From Nesterenkonia alba DSM 19423 (GTDB taxonomy: Bacteria; Actinomycetota; Actinomycetes; Actinomycetales; Micrococcaceae): a stretch of 64,000 nt of DNA. The notes beneath the pieces are model-generated. The model had not been told where the DNA came from and did no database searches. It was given only the letters and a program-made list of their open reading frames with translations. The position numbers and the translations under genes were made by a program. Shown here piece by piece: positions 24,519-32,933 of this stretch. The stretch spans positions 39,936-103,935 of the forward strand of contig NZ_ATXP01000010.1 of the NCBI RefSeq assembly GCF_000421745.1. The letters run 5' to 3'. Numbering within the stretch: the first letter of the stretch is position 1; every line of letters begins with the position of its first letter.

Positions 24519-24592
24519 GCGGACGTAGCTCAGCTGGCTAGAGCATCACCTTGCCATGGTGAGGGTCGCGAGTTCGAATCTCGTCGTCCGCT
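24519..24592 (+). tRNA. tRNA-Gly (GCC), second copy
   Basis: Identical to the copy at 24102 except for one acceptor pair: GCGGACG pairs with CGTCCGC, so a T-A pair has become C-G. Anticodon GCC. Confidence 0.95.
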
Positions 24593-24601
24593 CCGCCCCA
24601 G

Positions 24602-24643
24602 AGGCCCCGGGCCCACGGACCACCCCGTGAACCCGGGGCCTTT
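24602..24643 (+). terminator. Terminator of the tRNA cluster
   Basis: A perfect 10-bp stem (AGGCCCCGGG/CCCGGGGCCT) with a nested CACGG/CCGTG stem, followed by TTG, ten bases after the last tRNA. Confidence 0.65.
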
Positions 24644-24714
24644 GACATTGGCCATATGACGCCCCACGACCCGCCGGCAGAGCCCACGGCCAAGATATGG
24701 CAGGATTGATCCCA

Positions 24715-24844
24715 CGTGCTTACGGGATCGGTGAAAATCCGAACCGGCGGTCACAGCCCGCGACCCGGCGCCCACAGAACACCGCGCCGGCTGAACCGGT
24801 GAAACTCCGGTGCCGACAGTCACAGTCTGGATGGGAGTGGCACG
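24715..24844 (+). promoter_or_regulatory. FMN riboswitch (RFN element)
   Basis: The conserved RFN core is present: GGATCGGTGAAAATCCGAAC, GGCGGTCACAGCCCGCGA, ACCGGTGAAACTCCGGTGCC and GACAGTCACAGTCTGGATGG. The closing P1 stem is CGTGC (24715-24719) with GCACG (24840-24844). A variable arm lies at about 24763-24795. The ribosome site AAAGGAG of ribD begins two bases after P1, so FMN binding probably controls translation start or termination at this point. It heads the ribD-ribEBA-ribH operon. Confidence 0.95.
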
Positions 24845-24860
24845 CAAAGGAGATGCACCA

Positions 24861-25955
24861 TTGGGTCCAGACCCCACTGACGCCGCGCTCATGCGGCAAG
24901 CCCTGGAGGCCGCACACCGCGGCCACCGCGGAGCCAACCCGCTCGTCGGAGCAATCATCACCGACGAGGACGGCAACCGGCTGGCCATCGGCCACCACCG
25001 AGGCGCCGGAAGCCTCCATGCCGAACGCGACGCCGTCGACACCGCCCGCGCCCACGGCATCACCGACTTCACCGGCACAACCCTCTACACCACCCTCGAA
25101 CCCTGCCGCACCCACGGCCGCCAACCCCCCTGCACCGACCTGATCCGCAGCACCGGGATCCGCAGAATCGTCTACGGGGCCACCGACCCCACCCACAACG
25201 GCGGAGGAGGCGACCAACTGCGCGAAGCCGGCGTCGACGTCGTCGGCGGTGTCCTCGCCGAAGAATGCCGGCAGCTCAACCACCGGTGGAGCCACGCTGC
25301 CGCAGAAAACCGACCCTTCGTGACCGTGCACCTGGCCCAAAGCCTCGACGCGCGCATCGCCGCCGCCGACGGCACCAGCCAGTGGATCACCTCTCAAGCC
25401 TCCCGTGACCACACCCACACCATCCGGCGACGCGTCGACGCCATCCTGGTGGGTACCAACACCGCTGTGATCGACGACCCCCGGCTCACCGCCCGCACCC
25501 CCGAGGGCACCCCCACCGACCAGCAACCCCTGCGCTGCGTGATGGGTCTGCGCGAGTTGCCCCCCGGAGCCACCCTCACCCAAGGACAGCCCGAAGGCCA
25601 AGGGTGGCTGCAACTACGCACCCGAGACCCGCTGACCGCCCTGCGCCAACTCGCTGCGACCCGCCACAACGGCCACCCCATCAAACACGTCCTCGTCGAA
25701 GGCGGCCAGAGCATCCTCTCCGCGTTCTTCCACCACCGACTCGTCGACGAAATCTTCGCCTACCAGGCACCCCTGCTGCTCGGCGCCGGACGCAGCGCCC
25801 TGGGCGACATCGGGGTGACCACCCTCAGCCAAGCCCACCGGTTCACCCTCGACCCCAGCGACGGCGGCCCGGTCACCCTCTTCGACGACGACGTCTGCAC
25901 CCACCTCGCCCCGGCCCCGGCACCAGCCGGCACCCAGAGACCAGGAGCACACTGA
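24861..25955 (+). CDS. ribD: Bifunctional pyrimidine deaminase/reductase RibD
   Basis: 364 residues from a TTG start at 24861, chosen because AAAGGAG (24846-24852) lies eight bases upstream and the only earlier starts are inside the riboswitch. It carries out steps two and three of riboflavin synthesis. The deaminase domain (1-145) has zinc ligands HAERDAV near 51 and TLEPCRTHGRQPPC near 74-87; the NADPH reductase domain (about 150-345) has VHLAQSLDARIA, RVDAILVGTNTAVIDDPRLT and HVLVEGGQSILSAF. Followed after six bases by the fused ribEBA. Confidence 0.93.
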   Translation: MGPDPTDAALMRQALEAAHRGHRGANPLVGAIITDEDGNRLAIGHHRGAGSLHAERDAVDTARAHGITDFTGTTLYTTLEPCRTHGRQPPCTDLIRSTGIRRIVYGATDPTHNGGGGDQLREAGVDVVGGVLAEECRQLNHRWSHAAAENRPFVTVHLAQSLDARIAAADGTSQWITSQASRDHTHTIRRRVDAILVGTNTAVIDDPRLTARTPEGTPTDQQPLRCVMGLRELPPGATLTQGQPEGQGWLQLRTRDPLTALRQLAATRHNGHPIKHVLVEGGQSILSAFFHHRLVDEIFAYQAPLLLGAGRSALGDIGVTTLSQAHRFTLDPSDGGPVTLFDDDVCTHLAPAPAPAGTQRPGAH

Positions 25956-25961
25956 CCCACT

Positions 25962-27959
25962 ATGTTTACCGGCATCATCACCGGCCTCGGCCGCGTGCTC
26001 GAACGTCGTCCCGACCACACCAAAGGTGTCGACCGGATCACCATCCACGCCCCCGGCCACACCGACGACCTCGCCCTGGGCGGATCCATCGCCGTCAACG
26101 GGGTCTGCGTCTCCGCAGTGGACATCGACGGCGAGACGATCACCGCAGAACTCATCGGCGAAACGCTCAAACGCACCACCTTCGGACAGATCCAGGCCGG
26201 TGACACCGTCAACCTCGAACGCTGCCTACCGGCCGGGGCCCGCCTCGACGGGCACGTCGTCCAAGGCCACGTCGACGGTATCGCCACCCTGAGCGACCGT
26301 GACCGCAACGACGGCCGCCACCGCTTCACCCTTCCCGCCGAACTCGCCGGATTCCTGGCCGAAAAAGGATCCATCGCCGTCGACGGAGTCTCCCTGACCA
26401 TCACCGCCGTCGGCACCGACGACGACGGCAGCCACTACTTTGAGGTCGGACTCATCCCCACCACGCTCGCCGAGACGACCCTGGGGGAGCTGAACATCGG
26501 CAGCAACGTCAACATCGAAGTCGACGTACTCGCCAAATACGTCCGCCGGATGCTCGCCTTCGAGCACGCCCTCCCCGGCCCTGAACCTGAGCGCAACGGC
26601 ACCAGCACCCTGCCCGCGGTCCCCGCACCCCAGACACCGGGGCCCATCCTTGACACTGTCGACGTCGCACTCAACCAGCTCGCCGGTGGCCGGCCCGTCA
26701 TCGTTGTCGACGACGCCCACCGAGAGAACGAAGGCGACCTCGTCTTCCCCGCCGAATCCGCCACCGACGAACTCATGGGATTCACCATCCGGCACAGCTC
26801 CGGGGTGATCTGCGTCCCCTTCAGTGAAGAACGTGCCCGGCACCTGCAGCTTCCCCCCATGACCGAGGTCAACGAAGACAAAAAGGGCACCAACTACACC
26901 ATCAGCTGTGATGCCCGCGAAGGCGTGAGCACCGGCATCAGCGCCGCCGACCGCGCCCGCACCGCCCGGGTCCTCGCCGACGCCGGCAGCGAACCGGGGG
27001 ACCTCACCCGGCCGGGCCACATGTTCCCGCTGATTGCCCACCACGACGGCGTCCTGGGTCGCGACGGGCACACCGAAGCGGCAGTGGACCTCTGCCGGCT
27101 CTCCGGCCACACTGAAGTCGGTGTCATCGCAGAACTCGTCCACGACGACGGCTCTATGATGCGGCTGCCCGCCCTGCGGGAATTCGCCGATGAACACGGC
27201 CTGGCCGTCATCAGCATCGCAGACCTCATTGCCTACCGCGGCGGCACCCCCAAACCCGACGCGGTGCGCGACCTCGTCGTCACCAGCTGGGAAGCACCCC
27301 AAGAAGAAGCCGCCCAACTGGTCACCGGAGGGCCCGTGGTCAGCCTGCCCACCGACTACGGGGTCTTCCGCGCCCAGGTATGGACCGAACACGCCACCGG
27401 CCACGAACACATGCTGCTCTCCGCCGACGCCGCCGAGACCACCACCCCGCTGGTGAGACTGCACTCCGAATGCCTCACCGGAGACGTCCTGCACTCCCAC
27501 CGCTGCGACTGCGGCACCCAGCTGGCTGCCGCCCTCGAAGCGGTCGAACGCGACGGCGGCCACCTGCTCTACCTGCGCGGACACGAAGGCCGCGGCATCG
27601 GCCTGGCCAATAAGATGCGTGCCTACAAACTCCAGGAAGAAGGCGCCGACACCGTCGAGGCCAACGAAATGCTCGGCCTGGCCGCCGAACTGCGCGACTA
27701 CACCGGAGCCGCCGCCATCCTGCACGCCGCCGGCATCACCAGCTTGCGGTTGCTGACCAACAACCCGGCCAAAGTCGAGGCGCTGGCGGCCACAGGACTG
27801 GAAGTCACCCAAGTGCCCTCCGCCGGCGTCGTGCGCGAACACAACGCCCGCTACCTGCGGACCAAACGCGACAAAATGGCCCACATGCTCGACCACCTCG
27901 CCCTGAACGAACAGAGCGAAACCACACAGTCAGCCATCGAACAGGGAGAAACCCCATGA
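25962..27959 (+). CDS. Trifunctional riboflavin synthase / DHBP synthase / GTP cyclohydrolase II fusion
   Basis: 665 residues in one uninterrupted frame. Residues 1-205 are a complete riboflavin synthase alpha subunit (RibE) with its start MFTGIITGLG and two lumazine-binding barrels, the second opening with GHVVQGHVDG. A Pro-rich linker (about 206-228) leads to DHBP synthase RibB (230-430) with DDAHRENEGDLVFPAES and RDGHTEAAVDLCRL, then GTP cyclohydrolase II RibA (about 435-640) with zinc cysteines CLTGDVLHSHRCDC and LRGHEGRGIGL. RibB-RibA fusions are common, but adding RibE at the N-terminus is not the usual architecture. The stop overlaps the ribH start (ATGA). All catalytic motifs look intact. 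Confidence 0.92.
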   Translation: MFTGIITGLGRVLERRPDHTKGVDRITIHAPGHTDDLALGGSIAVNGVCVSAVDIDGETITAELIGETLKRTTFGQIQAGDTVNLERCLPAGARLDGHVVQGHVDGIATLSDRDRNDGRHRFTLPAELAGFLAEKGSIAVDGVSLTITAVGTDDDGSHYFEVGLIPTTLAETTLGELNIGSNVNIEVDVLAKYVRRMLAFEHALPGPEPERNGTSTLPAVPAPQTPGPILDTVDVALNQLAGGRPVIVVDDAHRENEGDLVFPAESATDELMGFTIRHSSGVICVPFSEERARHLQLPPMTEVNEDKKGTNYTISCDAREGVSTGISAADRARTARVLADAGSEPGDLTRPGHMFPLIAHHDGVLGRDGHTEAAVDLCRLSGHTEVGVIAELVHDDGSMMRLPALREFADEHGLAVISIADLIAYRGGTPKPDAVRDLVVTSWEAPQEEAAQLVTGGPVVSLPTDYGVFRAQVWTEHATGHEHMLLSADAAETTTPLVRLHSECLTGDVLHSHRCDCGTQLAAALEAVERDGGHLLYLRGHEGRGIGLANKMRAYKLQEEGADTVEANEMLGLAAELRDYTGAAAILHAAGITSLRLLTNNPAKVEALAATGLEVTQVPSAGVVREHNARYLRTKRDKMAHMLDHLALNEQSETTQSAIEQGETP

Positions 27960-28450
27960 GCGGAACCGGAACACCGCAGCTGCAACCGGCCGAACTGACA
28001 CACCTGCGCACCACCGCCGCCGACCTGCGCGTAGCGATCGTCGCCTCCCGCTGGCACGAGACCGTCATGGACGGACTCATCACCGGAGCCGAACGCTTCC
28101 TCAACCAGGTGTCTCCCGCCGAGGTGAACATCTACCGTGCACCGGGATCCTTCGAACTTCCCGTCATCAGCGCCCACGCGGTGGAACACCACGAGGCCGT
28201 CATCGCCCTGGGTGTGGTCATCCGGGGCGGCACCCCCCACTTCGAATACGTCTGTCAGGCCGCCACCGACGGGCTGGCCTCCCTGGCGGTGACCAGCCGG
28301 ACCCCTATCGGTTTCGGGCTGCTGACCTGCGACACCGAAGACCAGGCCCTCGCCCGGGCCGGACTGGCCGGTTCCACCGAGGACAAAGGCTTCGAAGCCG
28401 CCCACGCCGCCATCGCCGCCGCGGCAGAAATTGCGCGTGTCACCGCATAG
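27956..28450 (+). CDS. ribH: 6,7-dimethyl-8-ribityllumazine synthase
   Basis: 164 residues. Condenses the RibD product with DHBP to form lumazine, the substrate of the RibE domain. Motifs: [14 protein letters not shown] near 29-42, APGSFELPV near 61-69 and [15 protein letters not shown] near 85-99 with the catalytic His. The family usually assembles as pentamers or 60-mer capsids. The ATG overlaps the stop of ribEBA. Its own stop codon TAG lies inside the -10 box of the hisE promoter. Confidence 0.94.
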   Translation: MSGTGTPQLQPAELTHLRTTAADLRVAIVASRWHETVMDGLITGAERFLNQVSPAEVNIYRAPGSFELPVISAHAVEHHEAVIALGVVIRGGTPHFEYVCQAATDGLASLAVTSRTPIGFGLLTCDTEDQALARAGLAGSTEDKGFEAAHAAIAAAAEIARVTA

Positions 28451-28461
28451 GCTGTACCTGA
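28448..28461 (+). promoter_or_regulatory. TAGGCT -10 box made of the ribH stop codon; leaderless hisE
   Basis: TAGGCT at 28448-28453 begins with the ribH stop codon, and ATG 28461 of hisE follows after 7 bases with no ribosome site. Confidence 0.5.
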
Positions 28462-28724
28462 TGAAAACCTTTGATGAGCTCTTCGCCGAACTCGCGCGCA
28501 AAGCCGAAGACCGGCCCGCCGACTCCGGCACCGTCGCCGCCCTCGACGCCGGGGTGCACACCATCGGGAAGAAAATCGTCGAGGAGGCCGCCGAAGTGTG
28601 GATGGCCGCCGAGTATGAGACCGAGGAGGCCACCGCCGAGGAGATCTCCCAGCTCATCTACCACCTGCAGGTGATGATGCTCGCCAAGGGGCTCACACCC
28701 GACGACGTCTACCGCCACCTCTAG
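28461..28724 (+). CDS. hisE: Phosphoribosyl-ATP diphosphatase
   Basis: 87 residues, the second step of histidine synthesis. MazG-like helical fold with [15 protein letters not shown] near 41-55 and [14 protein letters not shown] near 62-75 carrying the metal-binding Glu/Asp set; length is typical. ATG 28461 is chosen over an upstream in-frame ATG because the ten extra residues overlap ribH and the -10 box. It is followed 12 bases on by hisG. Confidence 0.93.
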   Translation: MKTFDELFAELARKAEDRPADSGTVAALDAGVHTIGKKIVEEAAEVWMAAEYETEEATAEEISQLIYHLQVMMLAKGLTPDDVYRHL

Positions 28725-28736
28725 AGGGGACCCCCT

Positions 28737-29603
28737 ATGCTCCGAGTCGCCGTGCCCAATAAAGGCGCCCTCTCCGAGGCCGCCGGCCAGATCCTCAGTG
28801 AAGCCGGTTACCTTCAGCGCCGGGACCGCAAACAACTACGCCTGATCGATGAAACCAACCAGGTGGAATTCTTCTACCTGCGGCCTAAGGACGTCGCGGT
28901 CTTCGTCGGCCAGGGCATCATCGACCTCGGTCTCACCGGGCGGGACCTCTTCGCCGACGCCGGAGTATGGCACGGAGCCGAAGAAGTGATGGGCTTAGGC
29001 TTCGGCCGGGCCACCTTCCGCCTGGCCGCACCCCGGGGAAGCTTCACATCCGCGGCCCAACTGGCCGGCAAACGCGTCGCCACCACCTATGACACTCTGC
29101 TGCGCAGTTGGCTCGATGACAGCGGCATCGACGGCGTCGACGTCGTCCACCTCGACGGAGCCGTGGAATCCGCCGTCAGCCTGGGGGTGGCTGATGCCAT
29201 CGCCGATGTTGTCGAAACCGGCAACACGCTCAAAGCCGCCGGAATGGAAACCTTCGGTGAGCCCATCCTGGAATCCGAAGCCATCCTCATCTCCGCCTCC
29301 GGGGAACGCACCTCGGTGGGGGACCGTACCGGGGCTGACCGGCTCATCCGCCGCCTGCGAGGGGTGCTGACCGCCCGCCAATACGTCATGATGGACTACG
29401 ACATCCGGCGGGAGAACCTTGCCGCCGCCACTGCGGTTACCCCCGGACTGGAATCGCCGACGATCTCCCCGCTGGCCGATGAGAACTGGGTGGCGGTGCG
29501 CTCCATGGTTCCCGCGGCCGAGACCAACCAGCTGATGGACGAGCTCTACGACCTTGGCGCCCGCGCCATTCTGGTGACCACCATCCACGCCTGCAGAGTC
29601 TGA
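28737..29603 (+). CDS. hisG: ATP phosphoribosyltransferase, long form
   Basis: 288 residues; commits ATP and PRPP to histidine. Motifs VPNKGALSEAA near 6-16, GIIDLGLTGRDLF near 60-72 and the PRPP loop DAIADVVETGNTLKAAGME near 153-171. The C-terminal 75 residues form the ACT-like regulatory domain through which histidine inhibits the long form, so no hisZ is needed. Lies between hisE and hisF in the same direction. Confidence 0.94.
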   Translation: MLRVAVPNKGALSEAAGQILSEAGYLQRRDRKQLRLIDETNQVEFFYLRPKDVAVFVGQGIIDLGLTGRDLFADAGVWHGAEEVMGLGFGRATFRLAAPRGSFTSAAQLAGKRVATTYDTLLRSWLDDSGIDGVDVVHLDGAVESAVSLGVADAIADVVETGNTLKAAGMETFGEPILESEAILISASGERTSVGDRTGADRLIRRLRGVLTARQYVMMDYDIRRENLAAATAVTPGLESPTISPLADENWVAVRSMVPAAETNQLMDELYDLGARAILVTTIHACRV

Positions 29604-29615
29604 AACCCTTCCACT

Positions 29616-30380
29616 ATGTCACTAGCCATCCGCGTGATCCCCTGTCTCGACGTCGACGCCGGCCGCGTGGTCAAAGGGGTCAACTTCGAAAACCTCCGCG
29701 ACGCCGGCGACCCGGTGGAACTGGCCCGCCGATACAACGAGGCCGGAGCCGATGAGCTCACCTTCCTCGACGTTACCGCCAGCACCGACTCCCGGGAGAC
29801 CACCTACGACGTCGTCACCCGCACCGCCGAGGAAGTCTTCATTCCACTCACCGTCGGTGGTGGAGTGCGCAGCGTCGAGGACGTGGCCCGCTTACTGCAA
29901 GTCGGTGCGGACAAAGCCTCCATCAACACCGCGGCTGTGCGCAGACCCGACGTCATCAACGAGATCGTCTCCCGGTTCGGCAACCAGGTCCTGGTGCTCT
30001 CCGCCGACGTCCGGCGCAGCCAGCAGACCCCCTCAGGGTACGAAGTCACCACCCACGGCGGACGTACCGGCACCGGTATCGACGCTCTGGCCTGGATCGC
30101 CGAAGCCTCCGAACGGGGGATCGGTGAAATCCTGCTGAACTCCATTGACGCCGACGGCACTCAGGATGGTTTCGACCTGCAGATGATCGCCGATGCGCGG
30201 GCAGTCACCCGAGTACCGCTGATTGCCTCCGGGGGTGCGGGAACACCGGAACACTTCCCACCGGCTGTCGAGGCCGGGGCTGATGCCCTCTTAGCGGCCA
30301 GCATGTTCCACTTCGGCCCGGTCGATATGATCGCCCGGGTGAAGACCGCACTAAGAGAGGCAGGCCACCCCGTCCGATGA
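29616..30380 (+). CDS. hisF: Imidazole glycerol phosphate synthase cyclase subunit
   Basis: 254 residues, a TIM barrel. Catalytic Asp in [14 protein letters not shown] near 8-21 and in [17 protein letters not shown] near 173-189; [15 protein letters not shown] near 80-94 and [11 protein letters not shown] near 224-234 bind phosphate. It partners HisH, which is not in this window. Its stop overlaps the hisI start by four bases. Confidence 0.95.
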   Translation: MSLAIRVIPCLDVDAGRVVKGVNFENLRDAGDPVELARRYNEAGADELTFLDVTASTDSRETTYDVVTRTAEEVFIPLTVGGGVRSVEDVARLLQVGADKASINTAAVRRPDVINEIVSRFGNQVLVLSADVRRSQQTPSGYEVTTHGGRTGTGIDALAWIAEASERGIGEILLNSIDADGTQDGFDLQMIADARAVTRVPLIASGGAGTPEHFPPAVEAGADALLAASMFHFGPVDMIARVKTALREAGHPVR

Positions 30381-30700
30381 GTGCCGCCACCACTGTGAAC
30401 TACAACGCCGAGGGGCTCGTCCCCGCCATCGCCCAGGACGCCTCCACCGGGGAGGTGCTCATGCTCGCCTGGATGAACCGAGAAGCCCTCCAGGCCACCC
30501 TAGACACCCGCCGTGCCACGTACTTTTCCCGCTCCCGCAACCAACTGTGGGTCAAAGGCGAGACCTCCGGACACACCCAGCACGTGGTCTCGGTGGCCCT
30601 CGACTGCGATGCCGACACAGTCCTACTGACCGTGGAACAGACCGGCCCGGCCTGTCACACCGGGGAACCCACCTGCTTCACCGGAAGGGAGATCGGCTGA
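30377..30700 (+). CDS. hisI: Phosphoribosyl-AMP cyclohydrolase
   Basis: 107 residues. Zinc- and magnesium-dependent opening of the purine ring in step three of histidine synthesis. Motifs: [10 protein letters not shown] near 29-38, [18 protein letters not shown] near 51-68, DCDADTVLL near 76-84 (metal Asp) and CHTGEPTCF near 93-101 (zinc Cys). The stop TGA overlaps the trpE ATG, linking the his and trp runs. Confidence 0.95.
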   Translation: MSAATTVNYNAEGLVPAIAQDASTGEVLMLAWMNREALQATLDTRRATYFSRSRNQLWVKGETSGHTQHVVSVALDCDADTVLLTVEQTGPACHTGEPTCFTGREIG

Positions 30701-32280
30701 TGCAACCCCTCGGCGTCGTCACCCCTGCCGAAGACGAATTCCTCCACCTGGCCCGCAACCACAGGGTTATCCCGGTCACCACCACCGTGCTCGCCGACGC
30801 GCACACCCCCTTAAGCATCTACCGGGCCCTGACCGATGCCGAACCCGGGACTTTCCTCATGGAGTCCGCTGCCCCCGGTGCCGCCTGGGACCGCTATAGC
30901 TTCATCGGAGTACGCTCTGAGGCCACCCTCTCCGAGCACGAGGGGAAAGCCCACTGGATCGGTCGCCCCCCGGCGGGCACCCCTGCTGAGGGCACCACCG
31001 CAGACGTGCTGCGCCGCACCCTGGACTTCCTCACCGGGGACAGCAACCGCTCCGATCCCGGCACAGGCCAGGGGACTGGCCCCACCGCCTTGCCCCACCT
31101 GAGTTCCGGGCTGGTCGGATACATCGGCTGGGAGGTCGTCCGGCACTGGGAGCGGTTACCCCACCCCCCGGCCGAAGGCCTTGATCTACCGGAGATGGCC
31201 ATGCACCTGGTCTCCGACCTCGCGGTCCATGACAACCGCAGCGGCACCGTGACGCTCATCGCCAACGCGATCAACCGGGATGGCCGCCCCGAAGGCGCCG
31301 AACGAGCCTACGCCGAGGCCCTCGCCCGCCTGGAGACCATGCGCCACCAGTTGGCCCGTCCGATTCGCCCCCACATCGCTGTGGCGGAGCCTGACTGGAC
31401 AGAAGACGTCGAAGAGGACCTCACCACCCGGGTGCAACACACCTGGAATGAGGACGAATACCTTGCCACTCTCGGCAAGGCCAAACAGGCCATTACCGAC
31501 GGTGAGGTCTTCCAGATCGTGGTCTCCCGGCGCTTCGAGGTGACCACCGGGGTCGACGCGGAGACGGTCTACCGCATGCTCCGGCTGCTCAACCCCAGCC
31601 CGTACATGTACCTGATGCACTTCGAAACCCCCGCCGGTGAGCCCTATCAGGTGGTAGGAGCCTCGCCGGAGGCGCTGGTCACTGTCGAGGACGGCGTCGC
31701 CGTGTCCCACCCCATTGCCGGCACCCGTCCGCGGGGTGCTACCCCCTCCGAGGATGCCGCCCTGGCCGAGGACCTGCTCGCTGATGAGAAGGAACGCGCC
31801 GAGCACATTATGCTCGTCGATCTCGCGCGCAACGACCTGGCCAAAGTCTGCGAGCCTGGCAGCGTGGAGGTCACCCGCTTCATGGCGGTGGAGCACTTCA
31901 GCCACGTGATGCACTTGACCAGCCATGTCCAAGGCACGGTGGCGTCGTCGGCCTCTGCCTACGATGTGCTCGCTGCGACCTTCCCTGCGGGCACTCTCTC
32001 CGGGGCGCCGAAACCGCGGGCGTTGCAACTGCTCGACGCCTGGGAACCCACCCGCCGCGGCATTTACGGGGGAGTGGTGGGCTATTTCGACCTCTCCGGG
32101 CGGATGGACGCGGCCATCGCGATCCGCTCAGCAGTGCTCACCGGCGGGAAAGCCTACGTGCAGTCCGGTGGCGGGATCGTCGCCGACAGTGACGACGAGG
32201 CCGAACGCCTCGAAACCGTCAATAAGGCAGCCGCCCCGCTGCGGGCTGTGCTCGCCGCCGATAGACTACGCGGCGTATGA
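30700..32280 (+). CDS. trpE: Anthranilate synthase component I
   Basis: 526 residues from ATG 30700, which overlaps the hisI stop (TGATG). Converts chorismate to anthranilate using ammonia from TrpG, which is not in the window. The chorismate-binding domain has AGTRPRGATPSEDAAL, DLARNDLAKVC, HLTSHVQG and the signature FPAGTLSGAPKPRALQLLD near 430-448. The N-terminal feedback element includes LLESAAPGAAWDRYSF-type sequence (LMESAAPG). Its start has no leader or attenuator, so tryptophan control, if any, is not by attenuation here. Confidence 0.95.
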   Translation: MQPLGVVTPAEDEFLHLARNHRVIPVTTTVLADAHTPLSIYRALTDAEPGTFLMESAAPGAAWDRYSFIGVRSEATLSEHEGKAHWIGRPPAGTPAEGTTADVLRRTLDFLTGDSNRSDPGTGQGTGPTALPHLSSGLVGYIGWEVVRHWERLPHPPAEGLDLPEMAMHLVSDLAVHDNRSGTVTLIANAINRDGRPEGAERAYAEALARLETMRHQLARPIRPHIAVAEPDWTEDVEEDLTTRVQHTWNEDEYLATLGKAKQAITDGEVFQIVVSRRFEVTTGVDAETVYRMLRLLNPSPYMYLMHFETPAGEPYQVVGASPEALVTVEDGVAVSHPIAGTRPRGATPSEDAALAEDLLADEKERAEHIMLVDLARNDLAKVCEPGSVEVTRFMAVEHFSHVMHLTSHVQGTVASSASAYDVLAATFPAGTLSGAPKPRALQLLDAWEPTRRGIYGGVVGYFDLSGRMDAAIAIRSAVLTGGKAYVQSGGGIVADSDDEAERLETVNKAAAPLRAVLAADRLRGV

Positions 32281-32933
32281 CCAGCACCGATCCCGACGAC
32301 GCCGGCACCACCACACCACACAGCGGCACTTCATCCCGTCCCCGGCTCAGCCGGCGGATCGTGGTGCTGCTGGGCCTGGCCGCCGGTGGGATGCTCTTCC
32401 TCAGCGCCACCCAGACGTGGGTGACCGCCGAAGGCTTGCCGGAGACCGCAGCCGCGGAGGCCGTCGATATTGCCGGCACCGAAGTCTCCGATACGGTCAC
32501 CGCGATGGCGCTGGTCGGCCTAGCCGGCGGAGCCGCCCTGTCGATCGCCCGCCGAGTGGCTCGGATCGTCATCGGTGCGCTCATCCTGGCCGCCGGGGCG
32601 CTGGCAGCGGTGACCGTCATCCGGGTGCTCCTGGACCCTGCCGCCCAGACACTGACCGCGCTGGGGGAGATCACCGGCACCACAGAACCTGCCGCCGGCT
32701 ACGAGGTGCAATGGGCCCTGGGGACCGCTGCAGCCGGGGCGGTACTGCTGATCGCCGCCGGGATCCTCACCCTGGTGGCTGGACGAAGGTGGCCCGACGC
32801 CGGCGCCAGCAAGAAATACGCTCGGCGCACCCACGGCGCCGGCACCACCGGGGCAGAACACGCTCCAGACGAATTCGACCTGTGGGACGACCTCTCCGCC
32901 GGAGAGGACCCGACGGAGGACCGCACACCATGA
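32277..32933 (+). CDS. Trp biosynthesis-associated membrane protein
   Basis: 218 residues with four hydrophobic segments near 25-45, 76-92, 100-118 and 138-160, a TQTWVTAEG loop after helix 1, and an acidic C-terminal tail ending with EFDLWDDLSAGED. This matches the actinobacterial Trp-operon membrane protein family (TIGR02234/PF09534), always next to trpE or trpC. Its role is unknown; a transport or anchoring function is guessed. Both ends overlap neighbours by four bases. Confidence 0.88.
   Translation: MTSTDPDDAGTTTPHSGTSSRPRLSRRIVVLLGLAAGGMLFLSATQTWVTAEGLPETAAAEAVDIAGTEVSDTVTAMALVGLAGGAALSIARRVARIVIGALILAAGALAAVTVIRVLLDPAAQTLTALGEITGTTEPAAGYEVQWALGTAAAGAVLLIAAGILTLVAGRRWPDAGASKKYARRTHGAGTTGAEHAPDEFDLWDDLSAGEDPTEDRTP

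Noticed and set aside
26226..27896. 556-codon minus-strand frame opposite the fused rib gene
   Set aside because: Gly/Val/His-rich antisense shadow of a strongly biased C-ending coding sequence; no start signal or domain.
31925..32930. Apparent upstream extension of the PanE-like gene over trpE and the Trp membrane protein
   Set aside because: The Rossmann motif follows directly after ATG 32930, which overlaps the preceding stop; upstream residues are an off-frame reading of trpE.
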